DNA of 64,000 nt from positions 1-64,000 of the forward strand of contig NZ_UYXQ01000004.1 in assembly GCF_900624995.1 (NCBI RefSeq), written 5' to 3'. The DNA comes from Pseudomonas antarctica. Lineage in GTDB: Bacteria; Pseudomonadota; Gammaproteobacteria; Pseudomonadales; Pseudomonadaceae. Of this stretch, positions 1 through 11,300 are shown one piece after another (the stretch's first letter is position 1; every line of letters begins with the position of its first letter). A program made the translations under genes and the position numbers. The notes beneath the pieces were generated by a model. It was given only the letters and a program-made list of their open reading frames with translations. It was not told the origin of the DNA and searched no databases.

Positions 1-97
1 GGCGCTTTGGTGAAGGGGTGGGGCGAAGTCTCCCACGGTCTGTACTGGCTAGAGTCAGATGCTGGCTTTTAGTCCCACCACCCCAACAAGTCTAACC

Positions 98-189
98 ATA
101 CAAGCGGGCTTGCTCGCGAAAGCGGTGTACCAGTTGATACATCTGGTGACTGAACCAACGCATTCGCGAGCAAGCCCGCTCCCACATTT
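98..189. repeat. REPIN (paired inverted REP sequences)
   Basis: Two inverted copies of the Pseudomonas REP core (GCGGGCTTGCTCGCGAA, and its reverse complement near 161-180) flank a short spacer. The left copy has lost its outer GTGGGA arm. It lies 45 bases before sdaA. Bases 1-97 hold no gene I can support; a short open frame from base 1 ends at the TAG at 70-72 and is not recognised. Confidence 0.85.
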
Positions 190-234
190 GAACCGAGCCA
201 GTCTTCAAAAATAATAAGAAACCGGAGAACAACC

Positions 235-1611
<1,377 letters not shown>

Positions 1612-1650
1612 CGCCTACGCGCGCGTCCGCACGTTTTTCAGGAGCTGAAT

Positions 1651-2775
1651 ATGTCCACCGAAACCCTGTTGAAAACCCCTCTGCATGCGCTGCACCTTGA
1701 ATTGGGCGCACGCATGGTGCCCTTCGCCGGCTACGACATGCCGGTGCAATACCCGCTCGGGGTGATGAAGGAACACCTGCACACCCGTGATCAAGCCGGG
1801 TTGTTCGACGTGTCGCACATGGGCCAGATCCGCCTGACCGGCGCGAATGCCGCCAAAGCCCTGGAAACACTGGTGCCTGTCGACATCATCGACCTACCGG
1901 TGGGCATGCAGCGCTACGCGATGTTCACCAATGACCAAGGCGGCATTCTTGACGACCTGATGGTGGCCAACCTGGGCAACGACGAACTGTTCCTGGTGGT
2001 CAACGCCGCCTGCAAGGACCAGGACCTGGCGCACCTGCGCAAACACATTGGCGAGCAGTGCAGCATCGAACCGCTGTTCGAAGAACGCGCCCTGCTGGCC
2101 CTGCAAGGCCCGGCGGCGGTGAAGGTACTGGCGCGCCTGGCACCGGAAGTGACCAAGATGACCTTTATGCAGTTCGCCACCCTGCGCCTGCTGGGCGTGG
2201 ACTGCTACGTCAGCCGCTCCGGCTACACCGGCGAAGACGGTTTTGAAATCTCGGTGCCGGCCGCCAACGCCGAGAGCCTGGCGCGTAGCCTGCTGGCCGA
2301 GACCGAAGTACAAGCGATCGGCCTGGGCGCGCGTGACTCGCTGCGCCTGGAAGCCGGCCTGTGCCTGTACGGCCATGACATGAACACCGACACCACACCG
2401 ATTGAAGCCGGCCTGCTGTGGGCGATCTCCAAGGCCCGGCGTGCCGACGGCGCACGTGCCGGTGGCTTCCCAGGCGCCGACCGGATCTTCACCCAGCAAC
2501 AAGCCGGTGTAAGCCGCAAGCGTGTCGGCCTGTTGCCACAGGAGCGCACCCCGGTGCGTGAAGGTGCAGAAATCGTCGACGAACACGGCACCGTGATCGG
2601 CAGCGTGTGCAGCGGTGGTTTTGGCCCGACCTTGGGCGGCCCGCTGGCCATGGGTTACTTGGACAGCGCATTCATCGCCTTGGATACCGAAGTGTCTGCG
2701 TTGGTACGTGGGAAAAAGGTGCCATTACGTGTAAGTAAAATGCCATTCGTACCACAACGTTACTACCGTGGTTGA
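1651..2775 (+). CDS. gcvT: Aminomethyltransferase (glycine cleavage T protein)
   Basis: T protein of the glycine cleavage system. It transfers the methylene carbon from aminomethyl-lipoyl H protein to tetrahydrofolate and releases ammonia. The 374-residue protein has the usual GcvT fold: the FDVSHMGQ motif near residue 51, the GGILDDLMV substrate strand near 93 and a C-terminal barrel domain ending in [19 protein letters not shown]. The start is preceded by TTTTCAGGAGC. It follows sdaA by 39 bases. The gcvP and gcvH partners are not in this window and may lie upstream of base 1 or elsewhere. Confidence 0.96.
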   Translation: MSTETLLKTPLHALHLELGARMVPFAGYDMPVQYPLGVMKEHLHTRDQAGLFDVSHMGQIRLTGANAAKALETLVPVDIIDLPVGMQRYAMFTNDQGGILDDLMVANLGNDELFLVVNAACKDQDLAHLRKHIGEQCSIEPLFEERALLALQGPAAVKVLARLAPEVTKMTFMQFATLRLLGVDCYVSRSGYTGEDGFEISVPAANAESLARSLLAETEVQAIGLGARDSLRLEAGLCLYGHDMNTDTTPIEAGLLWAISKARRADGARAGGFPGADRIFTQQQAGVSRKRVGLLPQERTPVREGAEIVDEHGTVIGSVCSGGFGPTLGGPLAMGYLDSAFIALDTEVSALVRGKKVPLRVSKMPFVPQRYYRG

Positions 2776-2796
2776 TTCGCTGTTTCTATAAGTAAC

Positions 2797-2835
2797 GCGG
2801 TTGCGTTAACGCGCACTAAACTGTAACGCAACCGC
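2797..2835. terminator. Perfect 12-bp stem-loop downstream of gcvT
   Basis: GCGGTTGCGTTA (2797-2808) pairs exactly with TAACGCAACCGC (2824-2835) around a 15-base loop, 21 bases after the gcvT stop. No U-tract follows (CATAAAACAG), so it may be a 3'-end stabilising hairpin or a protein site rather than a simple intrinsic terminator. Confidence 0.55.
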
Positions 2836-3168
2836 CATAAAACAGTGCATCGACGATAGACAATGCAATAGGACCTAACCGTTAACAAGTGATCAACTCT
2901 ATCGAATAAACAGCATCCACATTGTTGATCAAACAGTCATGAAGCCAAGCAAAACCTAGGCTTTTGGCGGGGCTTGTTTTTTCTCTATTAGTTGGCGTAG
3001 AGTTTGCCCACTGTGTTTGCATGGGTCGCTTGGAACCTGGACCTGGGCAGTAGCTGAGGTAGTTGCGCTACAACCCGTTCGACGTCTCTTACTTTCCTGC
3101 AACCCAGCCCAGTACTCTTTCATGTGAAAGGGGCTGTCATTAATTTTTAGCGTCAAGGAAATAAGAAA
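2836..3168 (+). promoter_or_regulatory. Long leader/promoter region of the cold-shock gene
   Basis: No gene seen in 333 bases. A weak hairpin (CAAGC at 2947-2951, GCTTG at 2975-2979) followed by T6 near 2979-2984 may end upstream transcription. The remainder is probably promoter plus a long 5' untranslated leader, as is common for cspA-type genes. The ribosome site AAGGAAATAAGAAA precedes the ATG at 3169. Confidence 0.4.
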
Positions 3169-3381
3169 ATGTCTGAACGTCAGAGCGGTACCGTCAAGTG
3201 GTTTAACGACGAGAAAGGGTTTGGTTTTATCACACCAGAAAGCGGTCCGGATCTGTTCGTGCATTTCCGCGCTATTCAGGGCAACGGCTTCAAGAGCCTG
3301 AAAGAAGGCCAAAAAGTGACTTTCATCGCCGTGCAAGGCCAAAAAGGCATGCAGGCTGACGAAGTACAAGCAGAAGGCTGA
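3169..3381 (+). CDS. Cold-shock domain protein, CspA family
   Basis: Single cold-shock (OB-fold) domain of 70 residues that binds single-stranded RNA/DNA and is thought to melt mRNA structure or antagonise termination. Both RNA-binding motifs are present: KGFGFI (RNP1, residues 17-22) and LFVHF (RNP2, residues 30-34). It opens [17 protein letters not shown], as Pseudomonas Csp proteins do. It is monocistronic, with its own terminator 14 bases downstream. The paralogue cannot be named with certainty, so no symbol is given. Confidence 0.95.
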   Translation: MSERQSGTVKWFNDEKGFGFITPESGPDLFVHFRAIQGNGFKSLKEGQKVTFIAVQGQKGMQADEVQAEG

Positions 3382-3394
3382 TCCTTGCTGCGAC

Positions 3395-3430
3395 AAAAAG
3401 CCCCTGAGGGTGACATCAGGGGCTTTTTTA
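3395..3430 (+). terminator. Rho-independent terminator of the cold-shock gene
   Basis: AAAAAGCCCCTGA / TCAGGGGCTTTTTT hairpin with a short loop and a T-run, immediately after the stop codon region. It is A/T-flanked on both sides and so could work in either direction. Confidence 0.9.
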
Positions 3431-3475
3431 TGTGCGTTTGCTCGTAAAATGGCTTTTTCCTCTAGAGAGACTGCC

Positions 3476-3964
3476 ATGTCCAAACCCCTGCTGAGCCCCC
3501 AAGGCGAATTCCCCGCCGTTGGCCTGGGCCGTCGTCTGGCAGCGATGTTTTATGACTTTCTGTTGTGCACCGCCTTGCTGATCGTCACCGCGTTTGTCTA
3601 CAAGCTGGTGTGGATGGCGTTTATCGGCGAAGCCAAGATGCGCACGCTCACCGAATCCGGCGCGCTGGACGGTGACCCGTTGCTGTCGACGATTTTGTTT
3701 TTTGTGTTGTTTGGTTTTTTCGCGAAGTTCTGGACCCATTCCGGGCAGACGCTGGGCATGCAGGTGTGGGGCGTGCGCGTACAGAACGCCGACGGCTCGC
3801 GCATCAGCCTGTGGCAGGCATTGTTGCGCTTTGTGGTAGCGATTGCGTCGTGGTTGTGCGTGGGGTTGGGGTTTATCTGGTCGTTGTTTGATCAACAGAA
3901 ACGCAGCTGGCATGACATTTATTCGGATACGCAGCTGGTGCGGGTCCCGAAGCAGAAGAAGTAA
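3476..3964 (+). CDS. RDD family membrane protein
   Basis: 162-residue inner-membrane protein of the RDD family, of no established biochemical role; some relatives act in ion transport. The Arg/Asp signature region is GLGRRLAAMFYDFLL near residues 14-28. Predicted membrane segments are about 22-44, 67-84 and 113-133, with the conserved TLGMQVWGVRV stretch between them. I chose the ATG at 3476 (MSKPLLSPQGE), which follows AGAGAG at a good distance. A longer open frame reaching back to 3410 would run through the terminator of the preceding gene. Confidence 0.85.
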   Translation: MSKPLLSPQGEFPAVGLGRRLAAMFYDFLLCTALLIVTAFVYKLVWMAFIGEAKMRTLTESGALDGDPLLSTILFFVLFGFFAKFWTHSGQTLGMQVWGVRVQNADGSRISLWQALLRFVVAIASWLCVGLGFIWSLFDQQKRSWHDIYSDTQLVRVPKQKK

Positions 3965-3985
3965 TTCAAGGCAACCCAAATCAAA

Positions 3986-4083
3986 TGTGGGGGCTTGCCT
4001 GCGATGGCATCAACTCGGTGTACTTGATGGACCAAGGTGTCTGCATCGCAGCGGTGCGGCGATCCGACAAGCCAGCTCCCACA
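3986..4083. repeat. Imperfect REP-type inverted repeat
   Basis: TGTGGGGGCTTGCCTGCGAT (from 3986) and an inverted diverged copy ending in GACAAGCCAGCTCCCACA (4083) flank about 50 bases. This belongs to the second REP sub-type (GGCTTGCCTGCGATG), distinct from the next element. Confidence 0.7.
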
Positions 4084-4129
4084 GAAAAGCAGAGCACTGC
4101 GGGGCTGGCAGCCGAACTCGGTCAAAACT

Positions 4130-4216
4130 GTGGGAGCGGGCTTGCTCGCGAATGCGGTGGGTCAGTTACATATGAGCTGACTGACCCACCGCATTCGCGA
4201 GCAAGCCCGCTCCCAC
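4130..4216. repeat. REPIN, complete
   Basis: TGTGGGAGCGGGCTTGCTCG (starting at about 4129) and its inverted copy ending at 4216 flank a spacer that itself contains inverted GGTGGGTCAGT / ACTGACCCACC. Both arms are nearly perfect, so this is a recent or actively maintained REPIN. Confidence 0.92.
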
Positions 4217-4245
4217 ATTGGGATCTCATTACATCAGCTAGATAG

Positions 4246-4313
4246 GCTTCTGCTCTGCTTCTGCCCTGCTTTTGCTTCTGCTCTGCTTTTGCTTCTGCCC
4301 TGCTTTTGCTTCT
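4246..4313. repeat. 17-bp direct tandem repeats
   Basis: About three full and two partial copies of GCTTCTG(C/T)(C/T)CTGCTTTT, alternating TCT and CCT variants, lie between the REPIN and the dispersed element. The repeats are pyrimidine-rich and have no good coding frame. Confidence 0.8.
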
Positions 4314-4356
4314 ACCACTCAGGTCGGCTACTAGGCCGCCGTGCTCTTGCTTTTGA

Positions 4357-4592
4357 TCTTGATCTGAGGCGCCCCGTTAAACCACGATGGCCGAACCCAG
4401 GCTTGAATCCGTGGGTAACCCGGCAGGACGCCGGGTTAGCCGCGATAGGCCAAGGATGGCCCATGGCGGCGGCCCACGGATTCAAGCCGGAGTGAGCAAC
4501 ACCGAAGCGTGAGCGAGGTGCCGAGTGGTGGGGCAAAGACCTTTTGCTTACTTTTGGGTCTTTCCAAAAGTGAGCCGCTGTAAGAGCGGAAC
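4357..4592. repeat. Dispersed intergenic palindromic element
   Basis: Roughly 235 bases containing nested inverted repeats: GCTTGAATCCGTGGG (from 4411) against CCCACGGATTCAAGC (to 4486), and ACCCGGC / GCCGGGT inside it. It continues through CGAGGTGCCGAGTGGTGGGG and ends with CCGCTGTAAGAGCGGAACC. I recognise this as a family found in many intergenic gaps of fluorescent pseudomonads. Its boundaries here are approximate. Short open frames across it on either strand are not credible genes. Confidence 0.65.
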
Positions 4593-4643
4593 CCTACGAA
4601 GCCGTTACCGCAGCAACGGATATGTACTCATATCTACCTAAAC

Positions 4644-4669
4644 CATCGCGGGCAAGCCAGCTCCCACAG
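4644..4669. repeat. Solitary half REP
   Basis: CATCGCGGGCAAGCCAGCTC followed by CCACAG, a single REP arm without its partner, 24 bases before the 3' end of nadA. Confidence 0.7.
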
Positions 4670-4692
4670 TTTGACCGTTTTTACAGCTTGGG

Positions 4693-5751
4693 TCAGGCAT
4701 TGCCCGCCAGTTTCAGGCGCGCAGCCTGAGTGAAATCCAGCATGCGCTTGAGCGGCCGCACCGCCTGTGGAATCACCGAAGGCTCAACGAAGATCTCGTT
4801 GCTGCCCTCACGCAGGCACTGCAGCGTACGCTCCAGCGTATTCATCGCCATCCACGGGCAGTGCGCGCAACTGCGGCACGCCGCACCGTTGCCGGCAGTC
4901 GGTGCCTCAACGAAGACTTTGTCCGGGCACAGCTGCTGCATCTTGTAGAAGATGCCGCGGTCGGTCGCCACGATGAACGTCTTGTTCGGCAAACGCTGGG
5001 CCGCCGCGATCAGTTGGCTGGTGGAACCCACCGCGTCCGCCAACTCAATCACCGCCGTCGGCGACTCCGGGTGTACCAGGATCGCTGCATCCGGGTACAG
5101 CGCCTTCATGTCCTCCAGTTGCTTGGACTTGAACTCCTCGTGGACGATGCACGCACCGTCCCACAGCAGCATGTCGGCGCCGGTCTGGCGTTGAATGTAA
5201 GTGCCCAGGTGCTTGTCCGGGCCCCAGATAATCGTCTCGCCGTTATCCATCAGGCTTTCGACGATTTCCAGCGCGCAGCTTGATGTGACGACCCAATCCG
5301 CCCGGGCTTTAACTGCCGCCGAGGTGTTGGCATACACCACCACCGTGCGCTCGGGATGCTGATCGCAGAACGCCGAAAACTCATCCACCGGGCAGCCAAG
5401 ATCCAGGGAGCAGGTGGCTTCCAGGGTGGGCATGAGGATGCGTTTTTCGGGGGTGAGGATTTTGGCGGTCTCGCCCATGAATCGCACACCGGCGACCAGT
5501 ACGGTCTTGGCCGGGTGGGCTGCGCCAAAGCGCGCCATTTCCAGGGAGTCGGAGACACAGCCGCCGGTTTCTTCAGCCAGGGCCTGAATCACCGGGTCGC
5601 AGTAGAAGTGGGCGACCAACACCGCGTCTTGAGCCTTGAGCTCGGCGGCGATGGCGGCACGCAGGCGCGCCTCTTCTTCGGCGCTCAGAGCCTTGGGCTG
5701 CTTGGCGTCGAGATGGGCTTGAACCAGAAGGCGTTCGGAAATTTGCGTCAT
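4693..5751 (-). CDS. nadA: Quinolinate synthase A
   Basis: Condenses iminoaspartate with dihydroxyacetone phosphate to quinolinate in de novo NAD synthesis, using a [4Fe-4S] cluster. The 352-residue protein begins MTQISERLL. An open frame extends 39 residues further upstream but lacks family similarity there, so I took the ATG complementary to 5749-5751. Visible landmarks are VAHFYCDP near residue 46, the [12 protein letters not shown] strand and the C-terminal cysteine cluster CRSCAHCPW near 298-306. It stands alone: repeats lie downstream and no gene shares its strand upstream within 800 bases. Confidence 0.96.
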   Translation of the reverse strand: MTQISERLLVQAHLDAKQPKALSAEEEARLRAAIAAELKAQDAVLVAHFYCDPVIQALAEETGGCVSDSLEMARFGAAHPAKTVLVAGVRFMGETAKILTPEKRILMPTLEATCSLDLGCPVDEFSAFCDQHPERTVVVYANTSAAVKARADWVVTSSCALEIVESLMDNGETIIWGPDKHLGTYIQRQTGADMLLWDGACIVHEEFKSKQLEDMKALYPDAAILVHPESPTAVIELADAVGSTSQLIAAAQRLPNKTFIVATDRGIFYKMQQLCPDKVFVEAPTAGNGAACRSCAHCPWMAMNTLERTLQCLREGSNEIFVEPSVIPQAVRPLKRMLDFTQAARLKLAGNA

Positions 5752-5941
5752 GTTCGCAAGACCTGCAGGCGCAGTTGCGCGAAAGTCGAGTGTACCACCG
5801 GCTCTGGAGCCCTTCGGGCGCCGCCGGACGAAGTGATTGTGTTCATCAAGCACGGTGAAGCTGCGCAAGGCTACAGAATATCGAATGGATTCAAAAGCCT
5901 AATATGGCGTTCACGGGTGCGTCTGTGGGGATGGGCCTTGA

Positions 5942-6268
5942 GCCCAACGAGCTGGCCACACGGCCCTGCGTGAGGCCGAAGAGTCATTACGCACGCTCAA
6001 CGAATCCCTCGGGCAACGGGTCATGGAACACACCCTGCAAGTGCTCTACCCGTGGCTGCCGGTGGTGCTCACCACCGGTTACAACGACGAATACGCAGGT
6101 ATCGCTTAACAACAAGCCCAGCGTTTTGTGCTGCTGCAAAAATCCTGCTCCACCGAGGCGTTGGCCGTGCGACTGCACAAAGTCGTCAACAGCCGCTTGA
6201 ACCTGAAGACAAAAGGCTCAGCGGTCAGGCCTCGATCTTTCGCCAAGATCGGTGCCAGCCTTGAGTAA
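5942..6268 (+). pseudogene. Remnant of a hybrid sensor histidine kinase
   Basis: One frame reads as two joined kinase pieces with no start codon and an in-frame TAA at 6107-6109. The first piece, ALREAEESLRTLNESLGQRV, looks like the coiled coil that links PAS and kinase domains. It runs straight into LPVVLTTGYNDE, the beta-4/alpha-4 edge of a receiver domain. After the stop, the frame continues as RFVLLQKSCSTEALAVRLHK, the K-[PS]-x-x-x-x-x-L end of a receiver (the usual KP is KS here). The catalytic kinase core is missing, so an internal deletion and a nonsense mutation are both implied. The bases between 5752 and 5941 hold nothing I recognise. Confidence 0.6.
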
Positions 6269-6554
6269 ACAGACCGATTAAACAAATCCGCTGCAACAAT
6301 CAAAACCCTCCATCGCTGTGTCCCCGCCTGCTAAAACCCTTTAAACCAAGGTTCTTAAGATGCCTACCGGTTAGGCGCGCACCATGTTTGTGCGATTTCT
6401 TACTGAATAACGCGGCATTCATCACGTTTTATGTAATAAATCCTACAGCCCATGTAACAAACCGTTTAAAGATGACTCAAGTGCGGCAAGCCCTGAACTC
6501 ACGGTTTGGCAGTGAGCTCGTGGGTCGTGTGAATTTCTACGTTAAGGATGTCGA
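6269..6554 (+). promoter_or_regulatory. Upstream region of the two-partner secretion genes
   Basis: No gene supported in 286 bases; relatively AT-rich around 6390-6480. I looked for tandem CTGTCAT-like Pho boxes with 11-base spacing and found only a poor candidate (ATGTAAC near 6453). The promoter is presumably in this stretch. Confidence 0.4.
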
Positions 6555-8267
6555 GTGCCAAATCAGCCCTCAACCCAACATCGGTGGTGTTTGCGAAAAC
6601 TGGGCGTCGCCCTGCTCTGCCTGTGCGCGTTGCCGGCGGCCGCCGAGGGGCCGCAGCCAGGCCAGGAAGCCCTGCGCCTGCAGCAGCAACAGCAGCGCGA
6701 CCTGCAGCAATTACAACTGGAGCAGCGCCAGCGGCAGATGCAACGAGGCAGTTTCGGTACGCAACCGGCCACCCCGACCCTGCCTGCAGGCATCGCCAAG
6801 GATGAACGCTGCTGGCCGCTGAGCGGCACGCGCCTGGCCGGTGTAACGCTGTTCAACAAGGCTGAGTTAAACAAACGCATCGAACCCTACATTGCGCCCT
6901 GCATGGGCGTTACCCAGATCAACCGCTTGCTGGCCGAGATCACCCGGCTGTATGTCGAGGCTGGCTATATCGCCAGCCGCCCGTACCTGATCAGTACGCC
7001 CGCTGCCGGGCAACCGCTGGATATTCATGTCGAAGAAGGCTACCTGGAAGCCATCGAACTGGCCGACCAGAGCCTGCCGGTGTCGTTGGGCGGGGCGTTT
7101 CCCGGGATGCTCGGCCAGCCGCTGAACCTGCGCGATCTGGAACAAGGCCTGGACCAGCTCAATCGCCTGCGCTCGGTTGACCTCACGGCCGACATTGCAC
7201 CCGGCAGCGAACCTGGCGCCTCGCGCATCATCCTGCGCTCACGCAGTACCGCCTCGCGCTGGGCGCTGGGGCTGGGGGTGGATAACCTCGGCAGCGCCGG
7301 CACCGGGCGTGATCGCAATGCGATCAGCTTGAGCCTGGACAGCCCGCTGCAACTCAATGACTCGCTTAACCTGAGCTTCAGCGACACGCTCAACCACGGG
7401 CCGCGCTACAGCCGCAGCAACAGCCTGTTTTATTCCATCCCTTACGGGTACTGGACCTACAGCCTGTTCGCCAGCCATGCCGAATACCGCTCGCCGTTCA
7501 AGCTCAGCCGCGCCACGTTTTATAACAGCGGCCGCACCGATCAAGTCAGCCTGCGCACCGACCGGGTGCTGTGGCGCGACCAAGGCCATCAACTCAGCGC
7601 CAACCTGCAACTGGCCTACAAGGACGTCGACAGCTACCTGCAAAAGGTTCGCTTAGGCATCCAGAGCCCGACGCTGACGGTGGCCGAGGCCGGCGTGAAC
7701 CTGTTCTGGCTCAACACTGCGGTGTGGAATTTCGACGTCAATTATGCCCAAGGCCTGACGTGGTTCGGCGCCGACCGAGATGCTGACCAAACGCAGAAAA
7801 ACCTGCCTCAGGCGCAATTTCACAAGTACCGCGCCAACCTCACCCAATGGCGCAACGGCCAATGGCGGGGGCAGCCGTGGCAGTGGCAGAGCCAGCTGTC
7901 GGCGCAATACAGCCCGGACGCGCTGCCTGCTATCGAACAACTGCTGGGCACCGACGACTCGGCGGTGCGCGGCTATCGCGAAAACAGCGCGTCCGGCGCC
8001 ATCGGTGCGGTATGGCGCAACACCTTGCGCCTGCCGCTCAACAGCGACCTGCCGGTAAAAATCACGCCGCGGGTGGGCCTGGACAACGGCTGGGTCAAGC
8101 GCGAACACGGCGCCCAGAGCCAGCGCCTGAGCGGTGCCAGTGCCGGGCTCAACCTGAGCTGGAAAAATGTGCAGCTCGACCTCGATTACCAACGCAACCT
8201 CAACACTCCCACCGGGTTTGGCCAGGAGCCGGAGGTCTGGCTGACGCGCTTGAGCCTACAGATATGA
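6555..8267 (+). CDS. TpsB outer-membrane transporter (ShlB/FhaC/HecB family)
   Basis: Omp85-superfamily pore of a two-partner (type Vb) secretion system that exports the TpsA protein encoded next door. It has 570 residues. The GTG start at 6555 is preceded by AAGGA, and a signal peptide ends near ALPAAA (residues 24-29). A Gln-rich helix follows at about 37-65, corresponding to the plug helix of FhaC. Then comes a POTRA region (about 75-230) with the GVTLFNKAELNKRI and NRLLAEITRLYVEAGYIASR stretches, then a C-terminal barrel ending in LSLQI with a terminal hydrophobic residue. The gap to tpsA is 105 bases, so the two are probably co-transcribed. This B-before-A order is also common in hemolysin-type pairs. 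Confidence 0.93.
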   Translation: MPNQPSTQHRWCLRKLGVALLCLCALPAAAEGPQPGQEALRLQQQQQRDLQQLQLEQRQRQMQRGSFGTQPATPTLPAGIAKDERCWPLSGTRLAGVTLFNKAELNKRIEPYIAPCMGVTQINRLLAEITRLYVEAGYIASRPYLISTPAAGQPLDIHVEEGYLEAIELADQSLPVSLGGAFPGMLGQPLNLRDLEQGLDQLNRLRSVDLTADIAPGSEPGASRIILRSRSTASRWALGLGVDNLGSAGTGRDRNAISLSLDSPLQLNDSLNLSFSDTLNHGPRYSRSNSLFYSIPYGYWTYSLFASHAEYRSPFKLSRATFYNSGRTDQVSLRTDRVLWRDQGHQLSANLQLAYKDVDSYLQKVRLGIQSPTLTVAEAGVNLFWLNTAVWNFDVNYAQGLTWFGADRDADQTQKNLPQAQFHKYRANLTQWRNGQWRGQPWQWQSQLSAQYSPDALPAIEQLLGTDDSAVRGYRENSASGAIGAVWRNTLRLPLNSDLPVKITPRVGLDNGWVKREHGAQSQRLSGASAGLNLSWKNVQLDLDYQRNLNTPTGFGQEPEVWLTRLSLQI

Positions 8268-8372
8268 GCAAACACCTGTTTAGCCTGAGTTAACCGCAAT
8301 ACCTGACCACCTCAGCAGCGTTGCAACGAACAACGCACGTCGCGGATCAGCCAACACAGAGCGAATTTATTT

Positions 8373-11300
8373 ATGCCGACTAAGATCCATACGTTTCACC
8401 TTTCACCCCAGGGCAAACTGCGCTGGGCCATCGCCAGCCTGTTCCTGCTGCCGCAGCTGGTGCTGGCCGGTGGTTTGACCGTCGTCGAAGGGCCTGGCGG
8501 CACCCCGCAGTTGCAAAACCAGGGCGGCGTGCCGATCGTCAACATCGTCGCGCCGAATGCCGGCGGCCTGTCGCATAACCAGTTCCTGGACTACAACGTC
8601 GACCGCCAGGGCGTGGTGTTGAACAACGCCTTGCAGGCCGGCCAATCGCAACTCGCCGGGCAACTGGCGGCCAACCCGCAGTTCCAGGGCCAGGCGGCGA
8701 GTGTGATCCTCAACGAAGTGGTGAGCCGCAACGCCTCGGCCATCAACGGCGCCCAAGAGATTTTCGGTCGGGCTGCCGACTATGTGCTGGCTAACCCTAA
8801 CGGTATTTCCGTCAACGGCGGCAGTTTTATCAACACCCCGAATGCCAACTTGGTGGTGGGCCGCCCGGAGCTCAACGACGGCAAACTGCAAGGTTTGAAC
8901 ACGCGCGATGCCAGCGGCCAACTGACGGTGCTGGGCCAGGGCCTGCAAAACGGCGCGGGTTCGATCAACCTGATCGCACCGCGCATCGACAGCGATGGTC
9001 GCCTCAGTGCGCGTGACCAATTGAACCTCACGGTCGGCCGCAACCAGGTCGACTACGCCAGCGGCCAGGTGCGCCAGGTTGACCCGGCGAGCAAAACCCA
9101 CGACCAGCGTATCGACGCCCGCCTGTTCGGCGCGATGCAGGCCGGCCGTATCAACATCATCAGCACCGCCGAAGGGGCCGGTGTACGCGTGGGTGCGGTG
9201 CAAGTAGAAGGCCGCGATGGGGTGAAGGTCAGCTCCGCTGGCGACCTCGATATCAGCGGCCAGGTCCACGCCAACAGCCTCGACGCTACCCGCGCCGGTG
9301 TGCAGAGCCGCCAGGGCGATGTCGACTTGCACAGCGCCAAAGACTTGAGCCTCGCCGCCACCGACGTCGGCGGGCGCAACGTCAAGCTCGACACCGGCCG
9401 CAACCTCACCCTCAGCAGCTTGGAAAGCCGCAAGCTCCAGGAAAAGCGTGAACAGTGGAACAACAGCAACTTCCTGTTCACCTACGAAACCTATGACCGC
9501 ACCACCACCGACAAGGACTCGCGCCAGCACGGCAACAACGTCGTCGCGCAACACAATGCCGCGTTATCGTCCGGCGCCAAGACCGAGATCAAGGCCAGCC
9601 AGGTCGAAGCGGGCGAAACCTTGCGCGTCAACAGCGGCGCCGACCTGCAACTGAGTGCCGCCACCGAAACCCATGAAACCCGCGACCAAGGCAACCATCG
9701 CAAACACCTGTGGAAAGCCAACTGGGACAAGTCCAGCAGCGAACAGCGCAGCGTCACCAGCAGCCTCAAGGCCGGCAAGACCCTGGCGCTGACCAGCCAG
9801 CAAAAACTGCAGGTGCAGGGCGCCGAGCTGAAATCGGCAGGCGATATTCAATTGGCCGCTCGGCAAGTCGATATCACCAGCGCCAGCCGTACCCAGAGCA
9901 GCCGTGACAACGCTTACTCCGGTGACCTGACGGGTGGCAGTTTCTTCGGCAAGAACGGCGACGGCGATAAGGGCAAGACCCTGAACACCGGCAGCAAGGT
10001 CAACGCCGACGGCAAGCTGATCGTCAAGGCGCACGACGTGCGCATCAGCGGCAGCCAGGCGCGTGGTGGCCAACAGGCCAGCGTCATCAGCGACAAAGGT
10101 TCGCTGGTGATCGACGGCGTACAAGACACCTCCCACGACAATAGCTACAGCAACGACAGCAAGTTCTTTGGTATCTCCAAGGATGAAAGCCGCAAGAACC
10201 TCAAGGACAGCACCGTCGTCGCCAGCAACCTGCGCTCGGACAGCAACCTCAAACTGCAAAGCGCCAAGGACATCAGCGTCAGCGGCTCCAAGGTCTCTGC
10301 GGCAGGCGAACTGCACGCAGATGCCAAGGGTGACATCAAGGTCGCGTCGGCTGAAAACACTTCCCACACCACCACCAGCACTCACACGCGGGGTTTCGAT
10401 GGCTACGCCAAGGAAACCGCCGACGGCAGCCGTCAGTACCGCGCGGGCGTCAACTATGCAGACCAGCAGCACACCAGCAAGACCGACACCACCCAGCAGC
10501 AAGCGTCCAGCCTCAGCGGCGGCAGCCTGGCCGTCACGGCCGCTGGCGACGTGAGCATCAAGGGTTCCGAGCTCAAGGCGACCCAAGGCGATGCGACCGT
10601 GAGCGGTAAAAACGTCGAGCTGTTGGCGACCGATGACAGCACCCGCAACCAAACCGACAAGAGCACCACCGCTGGCGGCGTGTACTACACCGGCGGCCTG
10701 GACCGCGCCGGTAATGGTGCGCAGTTCAGCCATCAGAGCAGCAATGACACCCGCCACAAAACCACGGCGCAAACCAGCAGCGTGGCGTCGGCCGGCACGC
10801 TGACCATCAACGCCGGCAACACCCTCACCAGCCAAGGCGCGCAGGTGAAGGCCGGTTCTGAGTTGCAGGTCAACGCGGCCCAGGTCGATAACCAGGCAGC
10901 CCATAACACCGAGACCAGCACCCACAAAGAGAACGGCTGGACCGCCGATATCGGTGCCAATGTCGAATACAAAGGCCTCACCCGCCCGATCGAAAAAGCC
11001 GTCGAAGGCGTGGCGCAGGCCAAATTCCATCAGCCCGGCCTGCTGGACGCGTTCGAGCAACCGAATGTCGGGCTCGATGTGGAAATCGGCCATACCAACA
11101 AGACCCGCACACAGCAGGACAGTACCGCCGTGGTCAGCCAGTTCAGGGGTGGCACGGTGCAGGTCAATGTCGCCAACACCGTAAAAGATGAGGGCACTCA
11201 ATACCGCGCCAGTGAGGGCGGACTGAAGATCAATGCCGGCGAGCACCTCGCCACCGCCGCCGCCAACACCCACAGCAGCAGCGAGCAAGGCGTTGACGCC

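Noticed and set aside
1-72. End of an upstream gene at the window edge
   Set aside because: A frame ends at 70-72 but its 23 residues match nothing I recognise; it cannot be told from chance.
4289-4536. Short open frames on both strands across the dispersed repeat
   Set aside because: They encode the palindromic element itself; frames occur in both directions because the arms are inverted copies.
6440-6480. Possible Pho box before tpsB
   Set aside because: Best half-site ATGTAAC has no acceptable partner at 11-base spacing; too weak to claim.
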